A stretch of DNA of 64,000 nucleotides from Cryptomeria japonica (lineage: Eukaryota > Streptophyta > Pinopsida > Cupressales > Cupressaceae): positions 5,025,501 through 5,089,500 of the forward strand of contig NC_081414.1 in NCBI RefSeq assembly GCF_030272615.1, given 5' to 3'. The notes beneath the pieces were generated by a model that worked only from the letters and a program-made list of their open reading frames with translations, was not told where the DNA came from and searched no databases. Positions 43,671 through 56,666 of the stretch are shown piece after piece. Position 1 is the first letter of the stretch. The number at the start of each line of letters is the position of its first letter. A program made the position numbers and the translations under genes.

Positions 43671-44574
43671 GTAGCGGGAGTTGCAGGTTGGGCAATAGTG
43701 ATACTAGGTGGCGGTGGAGAGACTTGCGACCTCTGCCAAACAGTGAAGATAACAAGTAATAGAGATCGCCTATTGATTGTGAAAACATGTAGTGAGGAAC
43801 TCGGAGTGATGCGGCGAACCATGCAACCAAGGTTTCTAGGACCTGGACTCGTGGGAGTTAGGCAGGCTTCGTGGCAGCTACACAATAGTACATCAGAGAA
43901 TAGGTGCTCTTTTGATGGAATCCAACAATTTCCAGGCAGGCTGCAAGATAAGGGGAGAGAAAGAAGATTCTCGTGACATCGTTTTGCATGCCAACTAGAT
44001 CGAACACCACAGCCCCCCTTTGACATTTGGGAGGGGACACCACCGTTGTCACATCATTCTCTATCTGAATCGTGGGCTAATCCTGCTAATCTTCCATCAT
44101 ATGTGACCTGGCCAAACAATACCCAATTGAGAAACCCCAAATTTCTTTCAACCCTAAACAATCTTCCAACAAACAACTTGTGCCAAGGAGCACCCTTCAA
44201 ACCAAAATAGATTACACAGAACTAGAGAAAGAAAACCCCTTGCATATTTCCTCTCGATCCACTAGCACAAAACTTGGATGCAGAAAGTAATGGGCAACGT
44301 TTAAGTGATATAGCTAAAGAGGGTAGTTGAGCTCCAGTCTCGCCAAAGATCACAATTGCTGCTAATACTGGAGAATCAGGCAAATCTGAAGGTGTGTATA
44401 AGATCATTTTGTCGGACCACCTTATTCAGCCTCAAATAGATATGTTACGCGCCACAACCCTCATTGGTAAACTTCATTCTACTATTTCCTTTATGCAACT
44501 TTAATTTTGGGCTAAACAAAATTGGCTGGGCTTGAAAGATATTTTTTTGATGGATAAGTAATCTCTCTTTTTTA

Positions 44575-46046
44575 TTGCCATTTTTTATTCCAAAGAACAT
44601 AGAAATTGTGTTCATAGGTATAAGGGATGGTTTAGTAAGGGTGTTGGTATTATCACTTTGGCGTGGGTTCCAAATTTTAGTCTGGATTCAGTTCCCCCTC
44701 TTTTCATGCCTCCCGGGGCTCCCGCTTGAATATCGTGATCCAGATATTGTGGAAATTTTGGCTAATCAAATGGGTATTTTTATCAAGCATGATCTTATCC
44801 CATACGAACTTGCCCATTTAACCGTCAGGGTATGCCTATTGCTAAACCTCACAAAGCCACTTCCCAAGTCCATTATAATGACTTCCTCCATAGGGAAATG
44901 GAATCAAGACATTTTCATACACGGTACTAGAGATGTTGATGACCATATAGATAAATTGGGTCATTTTAATTCGCGTTGTCAAGGATAGGGTATTGATGTT
45001 GTTAGGGTCTGCAAGGATTTTGTGACTGGTTTCCATAAATGCTCCTTTTACTAGTCTGCTCCGTCTCCTCCTTCTACACCAAGTGGGACAACAAGTGTAG
45101 TTGACTCAACAAAGAGCTTCGTACCTCTGAATAATGTTGATAATGTTGCAAGACCTTTCCAGGGTGTTCAGTTTCAGGCAATTCCTCCTCTTTCTCTGAT
45201 TCCTTTCAATTCTTTTTGGGTTGTATGACTGACGTTTTACTTCTAGTAGAAAAAAGAACAAAGCCCCCCAGTTGGAAGAAATCTCCTCAATATCAGGTTG
45301 CTATTTCTGGTTCAAGTTGTCTGCAAAAATTTGGGGGTAGATACAAGAAAATATATTTTAAGATCCACTGCCCTTCAATCCTGGTTGATTGGTTGTATAA
45401 GAAAATATTTGCTTCCTCTCTCTTTAGGCAGCTCACTTCTTCTTTTCTGGGTTCAACTTCCGTGGGAACCTCAAATACTCAATCCCTAGAAATCTCTATA
45501 TCATAGAATGCAAAGGATAACCTGATTCATAGCTTGATGTTTAATTGCCAACCTTTCCACGTGGTTGATCGTAGTCTTCCCACTGTTGGATCCTCACCGG
45601 ATACTCCAAATATCAAATTAATGGCACATGATATCCTTATCTCTATTGCATCAAACTTTATTGATGAAAATTCTCTCGATGAATTTCCAAAAATTCAGGA
45701 TGTCCCTTCTATTGATGCTATGCCTCTTGCTCTCAATACTTCACCGCCCATTTTCTCACCCCTATTAGAATCTAGTCATGTTGAACACCTTGTGGCTGAA
45801 GATAATTCATATCATCCCTTTCAACCTCCCACACAACTTGACTTTTATTTTTCTCAACATCTCTCTCTTTCTCAAACAGTCTCTTCATCTCATTTGTTAT
45901 CTAAAACACCTAAAAAAAGAGGTCGGAAGCCAAAGATTCTTAAAATCCAAGAAGAGATCGCAACAAGTATCCAAACTACAATTATAGATAAGTTTTCACC
46001 CCACTCAAGACCGAGAAGAACATGTTGTTATTCTTGGATGCAATGA
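44575..46046 (+). pseudogene. LINE ORF1 (DUF4283-like RNA-binding protein), frameshifted
   Basis: The frame 44575-44988 gives PGLPLEYRDPDIVEILANQM and GIFIKHD, then LTVRVCLLLNLTKPLP and LGHFNSRC, the order of the DUF4283 domain and adjoining zinc knuckle in plant LINE ORF1. After frame changes the C-terminal part is 45534-46046, Ser/Pro-rich with KKRGRKPKI, a basic AT-hook-like motif. The stop TGA at 44985 region and frame changes near 45230-45530 break it. It binds element RNA in related elements. The last codon overlaps the start of ORF2. Confidence 0.75.
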
Positions 46047-49000
46047 GGATCATATCTTGGAATGTCAGAGGTTTGAATGCCTCTGACAAGAGGGGACGAA
46101 TCAAGCAGCAATTGGATTCCTCCCAAGCAGACATCATTTTATTACAAGAAACAAAGATTTCAGATGAAGCCTTTCAAAATATTTTTAAAAAATGAACTTT
46201 ATGGGATTTCATACATATTCCTATAGTAGGGGCTTCCGGTGGTATTCTAACCTTGTGGAATTACAGGACAATCAAAGCAAAAACTTTGAACTGAGGGACA
46301 AATTGGCATCTTATTCTTATCAAAAATTTTGATTTATCATTTGTTCTCTTTAATATTTATGGTCCAACAGCTCCTCAAGAGAAACATGCTCTATGGAATA
46401 CTTTATCTTGTCAGATCCAACAACAGGGAGTTCAGAAAATCATCTTAAGAGGTGATTTTAATGCCATTTTATCTCAAGATGAGAAATAAGGAGGCAATCT
46501 TACTGCGTCTAAGGTGATTGAAGACTTTAGATCTTTTGTGTCTAATAACGCCCTTTCTGACATTTCACCTTCTAATGGTCAATTTACATGGACAAATTGG
46601 AGAACTTCCCTTCAAATTGCAAGTAGATTAGATAGGTTTTTCACTACATATGAATGGATCCTTCAGAAATATACTTTCAGCTCTAATATTCTATCATTCT
46701 CTGGATCTGACCATTTTCCTATCTCATTATGCTTGGATAAACATGAAGCTTCTCATCATAGATCACCTTTTAAGTTTGAAAGAATGTGGTTTCGACACCC
46801 ACACTTTCATGCTCTGCTTCATCAATGGTGGGTAAGTGCCCCCTTCTGTAGGGGGAACAAAATGTTTCAACTCTATATGAAAATGCAGTTTGTAAAAGCA
46901 AATATCAAAGTCTAAAATAGGGAAGTATTCAAAAATATGTTTGCAGAGAAATCAAATGTAGAGAAGGAATTAAAGGACGTCAATGAACTTATCTTTTCTA
47001 CTGGGATTAATCTTGAAACCTTCTCAAAGCAAAAGCATTTACAAAGTTACTAGGAAGAATTGTGCTCTAGAGAGGAGGAGTATTGGAGACAGAAATCAAG
47101 GGAGCTATGGTTAAAAGAAGGGGACAAAAATACTAAGTTCTTCCAGGCATCTGCAAAGATTAAGCAAGCTACATCTACTATCTTTTCTATAAATGCCTCT
47201 TCTTCGAGGGTAAAATTAACTAAAGAGCAAGAAATTAGGGAAGAGGGTGAACTCTTCTATAAAAATATTCTTGCTCCCTCCCTTCCTTTTGTTCCTGAGG
47301 AGTCCAGTGTCGAGATATTGATAGATTCCATCCCTTGTCTAATTTCACAACATGTTAACAATTATCTGATACAACCTTTCTCTCTTGCTGAATTACAAGA
47401 GGTGGTAGTTTTGATGGCTCCAAACAAGTCTCCAGGCCCTGACGGTTTAACCATATAATTCTTTCAAAAGTGTCAGGATGTTTTAAGCTTTTATCTTTTA
47501 ATGGATTTGGAGGAGTCAAGACAAAAAGCTTTTATTCTCAATAACTTCAATTTAACCCATCTTGCTCTTATCCCCAAATCCAATAACCCTCAATCTTTTG
47601 CAGACTTTAGGCCTATCTCCTTGTGTAATACAGTGTACAAGATTTTCACAAAAGCTATTTACCTTTGGTTAAAATCCTTGATACCTAAAGTAATATCTCT
47701 TCAACAAGGAGGTTTTGTTCCTGGTAGGGAAACATCGGAAGGTGCTCTTGTGGCCCATGAAGTTTTGCACTCAATTAACTCTTTACAGTCCCCTGCTTTC
47801 ATAGCTAAATTAGACATGTTGAAACCATATGATAAAGTATGTTGGTCTTTTCTTTTGAGAGTGCTTAAAAAGTTTGGCTTTTCGGATAAGTGGTGCAAAT
47901 GGATCAAAAATTCTCTATGGGGTACATTTTTCAGTTATTGTTAATGGTAATGCTTCTGGTTTTTTTTGAGCCACTCAAGGAGTTCGACAAGGTAACCCAC
48001 TATCACCTTTTCTCTTCATTATCATGGTAGAAGCTTTTAGCAGATTGGTCAATAAGCAGTTGAGTCTAGGTCTTTGGAAGGGGGTATGCATCCCTAATAC
48101 CTCAATTTCTATCACTCACACTTTATTTGTAGATGATACACTTTTGCAAGGCATATTAAGAAAATGTTGAACATATATACTTCCGGATCTAGGTAGAAAA
48201 TCAGTCCTCAGAAATCTAAGTTATTCATATTCAATACTTCTGAAATGGTGTCTAACAGTAGTATCTAGACATTGGGCTTTCCGATGGATTCTCTTCCATC
48301 CTCGTACTTGAGTATCCCTTTCTTTATGGGAGCAAGGAAACCTTCTTTTTGGAATTCTGTGATTGATAGATTAAAAAGAAGAATTTCTACGTGGAAACCT
48401 AGATGGTTATCTCTGTCAGGTAGAATCCTTCTTGTCAAAATTGTTTTGGCTACAATCCCAAACTATTACATTTCAGTCCTTCAAGCCCCAAAATCTATTG
48501 TTTCCCATATTGAGAAAATTATTTGAAATTTTATTTGGAAAGGTAATCTTTCAAAAGATAAAAAGATCCCGCTTGTGTCTCTCAACAAAATGACTCCAAG
48601 TAAATCTATGGGCGAGGTTGGTTTGCACGATCTTTCAAAAAGGAATAAGGCCTTTGGGGGAAAGTTGGTTTGGAATATTTATGTAAAACCACATGCTTTG
48701 TGGTGTCAAATTATGCAAGCAAAGTATTTAGATACTCCTAATCCATCACGTATATTTACTATCCTTGATCCTCCATCAGGGTCTGCAGTTTGGAACTTCA
48801 TGATGGCTTCTAGGAATGTGATTACTAGATATTTATCGTGGCAAGTACATAATGGAAAAAATGTCAACTTTTGGCATGATTCATGGAGTGGTCTCCCTCC
48901 TCTTAATCTTGAGGAATCTCTAGTAGATGAGATCCCTATATTTATTGCTCAATGGGGTTCTCACCTTTATGATTACATAGATGATCTTGAGAAGCCTTCA

Positions 49001-50317
49001 AATCGTGTCATTTGGAAGAGAAGCCAACTTTACTCCCAATCTCCCTGGATCGAAAGGTAAAATTTTCTTTGATTCTTAATAACCGCATTATTTTTATCTC
49101 TAATGGTTTGGAGAAATTGATATGGTGACCTGTGAAGAATGGAAAGTACTCTATAAGGAAGGGTATAAGGCAATTCATCATATGTTTGTTCAATCCTATT
49201 CACAAAGAGCTTATAATTTATGTTGGAACAACAATATTCTTCCCAAGGCAGGGATGTTTTCTTGGCTTGCTTTACACAAGAGAATACTCACCAGTGAGAG
49301 ACTTGATAAATTGAATATTGCACATCCATTTGCTTGTGTACTTTATGGTGAGTATAGTGAAACGTTAGATCATCTCCTCCTCCAATGTGATTTTGCTCAT
49401 TATTGTTGGATGTTTGTGCTTGATAAGCTTTCCTTTAGCATCCCTCTTCCAAATAATGTATTGGATTTGTTCCAGTCATGGCCAGTCTTATGCTCATCCT
49501 CTTTCTTTGCATGCATTTAGAAAGTGATCCCATCCATAGTAGTATGGTCACTTTGGTGGGAAAGAAATAAGCGTATTTTTAGAAAGCAAACATCTCCTCT
49601 TTCTGATGTTTTCAATTATATTGAAAAATCAGTATCAAAACTTGTTAATGCTCATGTTTCAAATCAGTTCAATCCAAATAGGGAATTTACTTCTTAGGAT
49701 GGTCAAGTTATTAATTGTTGGAAGGACATTTATATTCCTTTATCACCTTGCTTTCCGAGAGTGAGAACTAATAAAATTGATAGAAATAAAGTGAAATGGT
49801 GTCCTCTAGATTCAACGCATTTCAAATTGAATTTTGATGGCCCCTCTAAAGGGAACCTAGGTGATGCAGGAATATGAGTATGCATAAGGGACCACACAGG
49901 GTGTGTTTTTGCTTTGAAATTTGCTTCTATTCCTCCAGGTACTAACAACTTTGCAGAAGCATATGCTTTGCAAAAAAGGCATTCTACTAGTAAAAAAACC
50001 AAACATCTCTTATAATCACATTGAAGTTGATTCAGCTATTATTATCAATGCTTACAGCTATTATTATCAATGCTTACATAAAGAGAAATATTGACAATTG
50101 GCAGATAAGATATTTACTTGAACAAGCATGGACACTTATTGATACATTTGTAAACTTTACCATTTCATATGTGTATAGAGAAGGGAACCGGGTTGCAGAT
50201 CATTTGACAAATATGGGAAGTTCCAAGGTGGAACTTAATATGATGGGTCCGAATTGTGATCTCGATTCTTTTCCAATTTTTAAGGGAAAATTTTTGGAGG
50301 ACATGGGTACAGGATAA
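46043..50317 (+). pseudogene. LINE ORF2: endonuclease, RT, zinc region, RNase H; broken
   Basis: ATG at 46043 overlaps the ORF1 stop as ATGA. Endonuclease: ISWNVRGLNA, ILLQETKI, LRGDFNAIL, SGSDHFPISL. RT: GDKNTKFFQ, NKSPGPDGLT, FADFRPISLCNTVYKI, QGGFVPGRE, GVRQGNPLSPFLF and FVDD at 48126-48137. The zinc-type region WLALHKRILTSERLDKLNI (49122-49520) and RNase H (KLNFDGPSKGN at about 49830, NRVADHLTNMG near 50185) follow. Blocks at 46043, 46514, 47060, 47501, 48272, 48575 and 50021 share one frame; compensating indels shift 47930-48270, and another shift affects 49060-49520. Stops include 46193, 46487, 47456 and 48523. The enzyme nicks the target and primes reverse transcription there. Confidence 0.9.
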
Positions 50318-50798
50318 TATTACACATGGCTATGTAGTGGTCTTTTTCATAATGATAAAAATTGGTATGTGAGGTATTATAATTGCAGGGTTTCGTGGTT
50401 CTATTGTACCTGAATGATGTGAATGGATGTCGATTTGAGCATCTAAGAAGCGTGTTGGATTGCAAGTTGAATAAATGCATAAGTGAGACAAACTGTGGGC
50501 TGCTATGTAAATGTGTACAACTCTCGTGATGTTTTGGTTCAGACTTCATCTTGTTCAACATATTCCAGAAAGCATTCGATACTTGGGGATGATTTGTGGC
50601 ACTCTGTATTCTGGACATTATAAGATATATTGTACTTTTTGGCATACTAGGGATTTAAGTTTCACAACCTTTCTATGTATTATTAAGCAAGGATCAAAGT
50701 TTTTCTTGCTGGTTCTTTTCTCCGGGAGCTCTTTGAATCAACTTTTGTAAAGAAATATATAAATAAATAAAATATATTAAGTGGCACTACCACCTTTT
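50318..50798 (+). other. LINE 3' untranslated region
   Basis: No supported gene. It ends in AAATATATAAATAAATAAAATATATT, then the A tail. Confidence 0.7.
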
Positions 50799-50808
50799 AA
50801 AAAAAAAA

Positions 50809-51060
50809 CACCTCTTCCCCTTAGAGTAATGCATATAATTCTAAGGGGGAGCTATCATATCTACATTCATATTATATTTATCTTAGATCTTTTATTGTGG
50901 ATCTTTTTATCTCACTTATTGCCTTGTGTGGGAGCTAAACTACTACATTTTATCTAAATTAATCTATTTATCTTTTATGTGGCTATCCTACAACATAGTT
51001 TGTAGCAATCATATACTGATTGATTGTATGGTTGTATTGAGTAACACAAATTGCTACTCA
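50809..51060. repeat. Remainder of the ~320-bp tandem unit after the LINE
   Basis: Matches 43345-43610: AATGCAT, TTCTAAGGGG, TTTTATTGTGGATCTTTTTA, GCCTTGTGTGGG, TTTGTAGCAATCA and GAGTAACACA. Divergence is moderate, so the tandem repeat predates the LINE. Confidence 0.85.
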
Positions 51061-52010
51061 TATTGACAGCACCTCCATGATCTTCTATCTTGATGATTGT
51101 GTTGAGAAAGTATACCTCAAACTTGCTAGTTGGAACATCTCATAAAGGACTAGTCTCTTAAGGGATTTCAGCAGGACTCTTCAAGTAGTTTGCAGAAATC
51201 ATACCTCTTACTGATATTGGTGAGACATTTGATGGGTCTTGGTGATGTCAGGGAGTTTGGTGTAACATGTGATGTTGCTAAGACATTTCAATCCTGTAGT
51301 CGTAGTCACCCTTCTTGTTGACAAAGTATGATATTGATAAGACAGTTAGTGTGCTATGACGAATAGCTAGATTTCGGTGTAACATCGAGGTTCAGTGAGA
51401 TAGAATGAGTGGTTAGTAGAAGTCTTAACTCTTGTTGTTAAAGATTGTATTGATGAGACTTTGTTGAAGTCTTGGCGATAAGAGAATATTGAGGATCAAA
51501 GATTGGGTGGAACAAAGCTTGATGACAATGAAAACTAGTAAGCTACACTTCCATCGGGCGCCGATATGTTGATAAGCTTTGAGATGGTCTTGGTGGGGAC
51601 CACAACTGACTCATGCTGTTAGTATCGGGCAAAAGTGTTATTGGTAGAACTTGAATTTTTGGAAAAGTCATTTTAATGCCAATGTTCGATTCTATGCCGA
51701 AAGGACATTATTGATTCTTGGTGACAAAGTTTTCCGGTATGACATTAGATTTCGATAAGAGAATTCTAAGTCATTTCTGAAGGTGAGCCTATTGTTGATA
51801 ACCCGTGAGACTAGGGTGGGAACCGCGATGGACTCATGTTGACCTACTAAGTTGGATGTTGACGATTGGTCCAAGCTGGAGTCTACAAAATTTGATGAGA
51901 GTTCACAGAGATGGTTGAATGGAGCCATGGAAACTGAAACAAATTATTTTTTGAAAGAGATATAAACATCTAAAAAATGGTTGCAATGATGATGGTCGAT
52001 TTTATGGTTC
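51061..52010. other. Unclassified non-coding stretch
   Basis: No gene seen. Repeated GGTGAGAC, TTGATGAGA and CTTGGTG(A/G) words suggest degenerate LTR-like sequence. It ends at GGTTC (52006-52010), the target duplication of the next LTR; the interrupted sequence continues at 53658. Confidence 0.4.
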
Positions 52011-53652
52011 TGTAATGCATGCTAGAATTCATCTTCAAATAAACAAAGCTATCAATTAGAAACACCAGGGAAATCACGAATCCCTATCTAATCAATAAAT
52101 CTAACAAACTAGGCAATGAAATAATGCAATCATCAAGCAAAACAGGAATTAAGAATGAAATCAATTCAAATAAAACTCCCTACTCCAAGATGTGCATATT
52201 GCTTCCATTGCTCTTCTTCTCTTCGTGGTATGATGGCTCTCAGATATTGCGTTGGTAACCTGCAAGTGACACAAAGATTCGAAGTTCGTGATTCTAATAA
52301 TTGTTCAAGATTGAGGAGATTGGATGCTCAATTTATAGAAAATTGGAGAAGATTGATTGAAAGGTGGAACAAAATGATCAAGAGGTGTAAACTCAGGTGA
52401 GCTCAAATGCAATTTGATAGTTGAACTGTTGATTGTAGGAGCGGAACTCAATAGATTGAATAGATTAAAGGAGTCAACTGATTGATGAAAGAGTTAATTG
52501 AAGGAAGAAAAAGAATGATTGGAGGAAATAAAGAAGATGACACAGAGAGCTAAATTTAGAAAAAGCTAACTGAAAGATGGAAATAGAAGTTGAAGAGATA
52601 AATGATTTAATTAATTAATTTAGCATGTGCTTGCATTTAGATTTAAATTATTAATTTAATCTTTGCATGAGATATTATTCAAATAATTGAATTTATTAAT
52701 TCAATTTAGCCTTTGAATAGAACTTGACTTTGATTTTCAATTTGATTTTTGAAATCATGCACATGTGATGAATTTGGAAGAAATTAGAAGAATATGAAAT
52801 TAAATGAAATTAGAATTTGGGGATTTGGAATTGGAAGAATTAATTAGCTAGTTAAATAATTTAAAGAAACTATTTAATTATTTAGAAATGGAATTTAATT
52901 AAATAATAAAGACTATTTAATTTAAAGGATTAAATCACAATTAATTAAATAATAAATATTTAATTAATATTTAGAAGATGGTTGAATGATTAGATGATTA
53001 GAGATAGAAATTGAGAATTAATTTATTTAAATAATAAAAATTATTTAAATTGGGGAATTAAACATAATTAATTAGCTAATTAAATAATTTAAAGAAACTA
53101 TTTAATTATTTAGAAATTGAATTTAATTAAATAATTAAGATTATTTAAATTAAGGGAAATAAATCACAATTAATTAAATAATAAATATTTAATTAATATT
53201 TAGAAGAGGGTTGAATGATTAGATGATTAGAGATATAAATTGAGAATTAATTTATTTAAATAATAAAGATTATTTAAATTGGGGAATTAATCATAATTAA
53301 TTAAATAATAAATATTTAATTAATATTTAGAAAATGATTAAAATGATTAAATGATGATAGAATAGGAAATAGAAATTGAGAATTAATTTATTTAAATAAT
53401 AAAGATTATTTAAATTAGGGAATTAACCATAATTAATTAAATAACAAATATTTAATTAATATTAGAAAATGATTAAAATGATTAAATGATGATAGAAATA
53501 GAAATAGAATAATTAGAAAGATTATGGGGAAATATGAAATTAGAAGAATTTAGAAGAATAAGTTTAATTGACTTAATTAAATAATAAAGATTATTTAATC
53601 AATTAGAGGAATAATTAGTACATGATCAATGAGACATTTTTAGGTGTCTACA
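52011..53652 (-). mobile_element. Solo LTR of the element B family, GGTTC target duplication
   Basis: On the minus strand it starts TGTAGACACCTAAAAATG (53652) and ends GCATTACA (52011). GGTTC occurs at 52006-52010 and 53653-53657. It is 1,642 bp against 759 bp for element B, mainly because of an AT-rich array (52590-53600). No polypurine tract or internal gene adjoins, so it is a solo LTR. Similarity to B outside the AT-rich part is limited, so it may be a sister family. Confidence 0.8.
52590..53600. repeat. AT-rich self-complementary array inside the solo LTR
   Basis: GAGAATTAATTTATTTAAAT recurs at about 53012, 53241 and 53378, and TTAATTAAATAATAAATATTTAATTAATAT several times. Each unit is nearly its own reverse complement. 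The shorter LTRs of B and C have the same kind of palindromes in 4-5 copies. Confidence 0.8.
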
Positions 53653-53657
53653 GGTTC

Positions 53658-55290
53658 TATTGGATGCTGAAGTGCAAACCGACTGTGTTTGTAATCCGTG
53701 TGTTTCACAACTATTCTATAATCTGTATTGTTGCCTGAACAGAGGCTAGGTTAGAGCATGAAAACCTGTATCTTGTATGTATTTACTTTTTACTATAATA
53801 CAAGTGGGTAGTGCATCATTCCACATGACATCTCATAGAGAATGGTTCTCTAGATATAAGATATGTGATAGTAGAAAAGTGTATCTGGCTAGTGATTCAT
53901 CTCTTGAAATAGTTGGTCGAGGAAGATTCAGAATTTAGTTTCCTAATGGAAGAATTAATGGAGTTGATGGCATAATGCACACACCACGTTTGGCTTAGAA
54001 TATGTTTTATGTTAGTAAGTTGAATGATGTTGGTGTACAAGTTTCATTCCCGGGTGGTGGTCGTAAGATGACTAGAGGCTCCATAGTGTTGGCCAAGGGT
54101 GCATGACTTGGTACTCTGTTCAAGATGGATGCACAGTATGTTCAATGTAATAGTGCCTCTGGAAAATTTCAAAAAGATAACTGGAAGGACAAGGTTGCAA
54201 GCTCAATGGAGGTCAAACTTCCTGTAGAAAAAAAATGATGTCATGGCATCATAAACTCGGTCACATAGGAGAGAAGGGCTTAAAAGCTCTGAAAAAACAA
54301 AAACTTGGTAGAGGGGCTTGATGATTGTAACTTTGAATTTGAATTTTGTGAACATTACGTATATGGAAAACAATATTGTGTTTCATTTTACTCTAGTCCT
54401 CATAAATCTTCTGATTTGTTGGATTATGTTCACTCTAATGTATTTAGTCCATTTAATGTTCCTTTGTTATCGAAATCTAGATATTATGTTTCTTTCATGG
54501 ATGATTATTAGAGAATGGCATTTGTGTGTTTTCTGAAAAATAAATTAGAAGTGTTCAGTCAGTTTAAAGAGAGTAAATTTGGTTGAAAATCAGACTAGCA
54601 GAAAAATTAAATGTTTAAGGGCTAATAATGGTGGGGAGTTCTGTTCTACAGATTTTGAACACTATTGCAAATGTAATGTGATAAAGAGGTATAAAAATAC
54701 ACCTTACACTCCACAACAAAATGGAGTTGCTGAAAGGTTGAATCAAACTCTGATAGAAAAGGTGAGAAGCATGCTAAGTGGTGTTGGCTTGGAGCAAAAA
54801 TTATGGGTTGAGGCTGTATCCACGACGTGTTATCTACAAAATAGATCTCCCACTTTAATATTGGTGGACAAGATGCCTATAGAAGCATGATCTGGTAAGA
54901 ATCCCTCTTTGAGACATATTTGTGTTTTGGCTATGAGGCATATGCTCATGTGCCTTATGTAAATAGATCCAAATTAGAAAATGAAGTTGTTAAGTGTGTC
55001 TTCATTGGCTATGGCTTGGGTGTGAAAGAATACAAGCTTTGGAATCCAGTCACTAAGAAGGTGTTGTACAACAGAAGTGTAATATTTCATGATTTAAATT
55101 TTACCTCAGTTGATCTGCAGCTTGGAAAGACAAGAAAAAGAGGAAGCATAAGTGGAAATTCTTCTAACTCTAGAAAAGGAGGAATTGAGAACTCCATGTG
55201 GACCTGAAAGAGAGGAGAGCTCAAGAAACTTTGAGAGTTCCGATCAAGAAGAAAAATAAGAACCTCCACCTCATCCATTGAGGAGGTCTA
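53658..55290 (+). pseudogene. pol: Ty1/copia fragment: protease, integrase core, part of linker
   Basis: Protease remnant GSASFHMTSHREWFSRY (about 53806; the Asp of the active site is lost), then LGHIGEKGLKALKKQKL. The integrase core is in two frames: DLLDYVHSNVFSP and YVSFMDDY (54305-54511), then IKCLRANNGGEFCS with Asp changed to Asn, and TPQQNGVAERLNQTL with the Glu kept (54579-54890). After a TGA at about 54888 comes KCVFIGYGLGVKEYKLWNP (54920-55207). RT is absent: a minus-strand LTR begins at 55291. It is a different lineage from the copia at 19727, with weak similarity. Confidence 0.85.
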
Positions 55291-56666
55291 TGTTGGAGTA
55301 TTGCAAACACTGAGAGGGAGGGGGGGGGGGGGGATTGAATCAATGTTTGAGGCTAAATTACTTTTTAAAACAACGCTAATTAAACAATTGATAAATGCAA
55401 TGGTATTCTATTTTTGAAACTTTGCAAACATGAGCAATGCAATCAATATGAAGTATGCATGCAATTGATCATTAGAGAGTTCACAGGAAAAACATTGACA
55501 CCATCATTTTCTTGAGTGGAAAACCCTCCCGAGGAATAAAAACCACTCGCAAATTGCCTCATTGGCTTTTGATTAAAGTTTTTTTACAATAGTCTCAATG
55601 CCTTAGTAAGAGATAATTCTAAATCTCGCTGATGTTCACAAAGAGTTCACAGTGTCTTACTGACAAGAACTTTTAACAACTTAACAATTAGAAGGAATAA
55701 ATACAGAGGGTTACTCTGTTTCTCTAAGTCACAACGCAGTCTTATACAAACATGCTCTATACCTCATGAACTTCATTGTCAAAATGCCACCAAATATAAA
55801 ACATATTCATACAAAAACTGATTTTCAACAGTACATCAATTTCTCATATAATATTTATAATAGATTCAGTGCAAGTTGCACACAAAGATTTTCAAATAAT
55901 GCTTGCAATTACCAAACATAATGACAAAGAAAAATGTCCTTTGCAACTATTTCAGAAAGATAGATTTTGAACAAAAGAACCCCCAAATAACAATATCAAA
56001 CCACAAGATCTCTATGCTATCCTTTTCTTTTTCAAACCCTTGTCCAGAAAAAAATGATCCCATATAATGAGCATCCAAAACTACTTTTTCAAAAAATCCA
56101 AAACCGCTATCAATAACTATTCTTTTAACTAAAATTTGAAACCAATTTTGACTGTTATGGAACAAAGAATGTTTCAAAACAAAGCATAGAGAGGATGCAT
56201 ATTATCAACCAAGGAACTGATTTCATATTTACCATAGTTGACAATCAGAAAAATTGCCCTTTTTTATTCAAGAAACTGAAACAAGATTATCGAATTCACA
56301 AAGATTGTCCAACTGCCATGCTCCATGATCTGACCCAAAGTCCAAACTGTCACTGTTATTGCATTGTGATCTCAATCATACTATGAGGGCTATAGCTAGG
56401 GTTTCATGGAGATAACCTGAAAGTCTTCAAATGCCCATGAAAAAAGATTTAGGGCAAACAAAACAAAAAAACTTTTGATATGCCATAAAAACCCGATTAT
56501 TCCATAATGACGTCGTTGTTTAAAACCTTATATCACAAAAAAATGATAATGTCATTTGACATTTCAAAGGTACTAAAAAAAAAATGACCAAGATTTAATC
56601 ACCAATGTGTCATGTGAATTACCTAAAGCCTTCAAATCCAAGGACTTTTATGTCTTTGCTAATAAT
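55291..56666 (-). mobile_element. Copia-type LTR, minus strand (extent approximate)
   Basis: Its left edge, read on the minus strand, is GATTCAATCCCCCC then CTCTC and a CAACA tip, the same layout as the end of the copia LTR at 22800-22831. Inside, GAGTGGTTTTTAT then GGGAGGGTTTTCCACT (minus, about 55520-55550) recalls the GTGGTTTTTCCCT block of that LTR. No internal gene. The right border is taken as the start of element C's LTR. I found no partner for the flanking GTCTA (55286-55290). Confidence 0.5.
55320..55333. repeat. Run of 14 G
   Basis: G homopolymer near the LTR edge; the equivalent position in the copia LTR at 22807 has a shorter run of C. Such runs are prone to sequencing and assembly length errors. 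Confidence 0.9.

Larger units (their letters stand above)
43671..50808 (+). mobile_element. L1-type LINE with RNase H and A tail
   Basis: About 7.1 kb, possibly full length. It begins GGTAGCGGGAG and has ORF1, an overlapping ORF2 with apurinic endonuclease, reverse transcriptase, zinc-binding C-terminal region and RNase H, a 3' untranslated part, and a ten-A tail (50799-50808). The empty site is known from the tandem unit at 43288. I found no clear long target duplication. Several stops and frameshifts make it inactive. Plant L1 elements with a C-terminal RNase H are an established group. Confidence 0.9.

Noticed and set aside
43668-44026. Overlapping frames on both strands at the LINE 5' end
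   Set aside because: They fall in the LINE 5' untranslated region; no domain.
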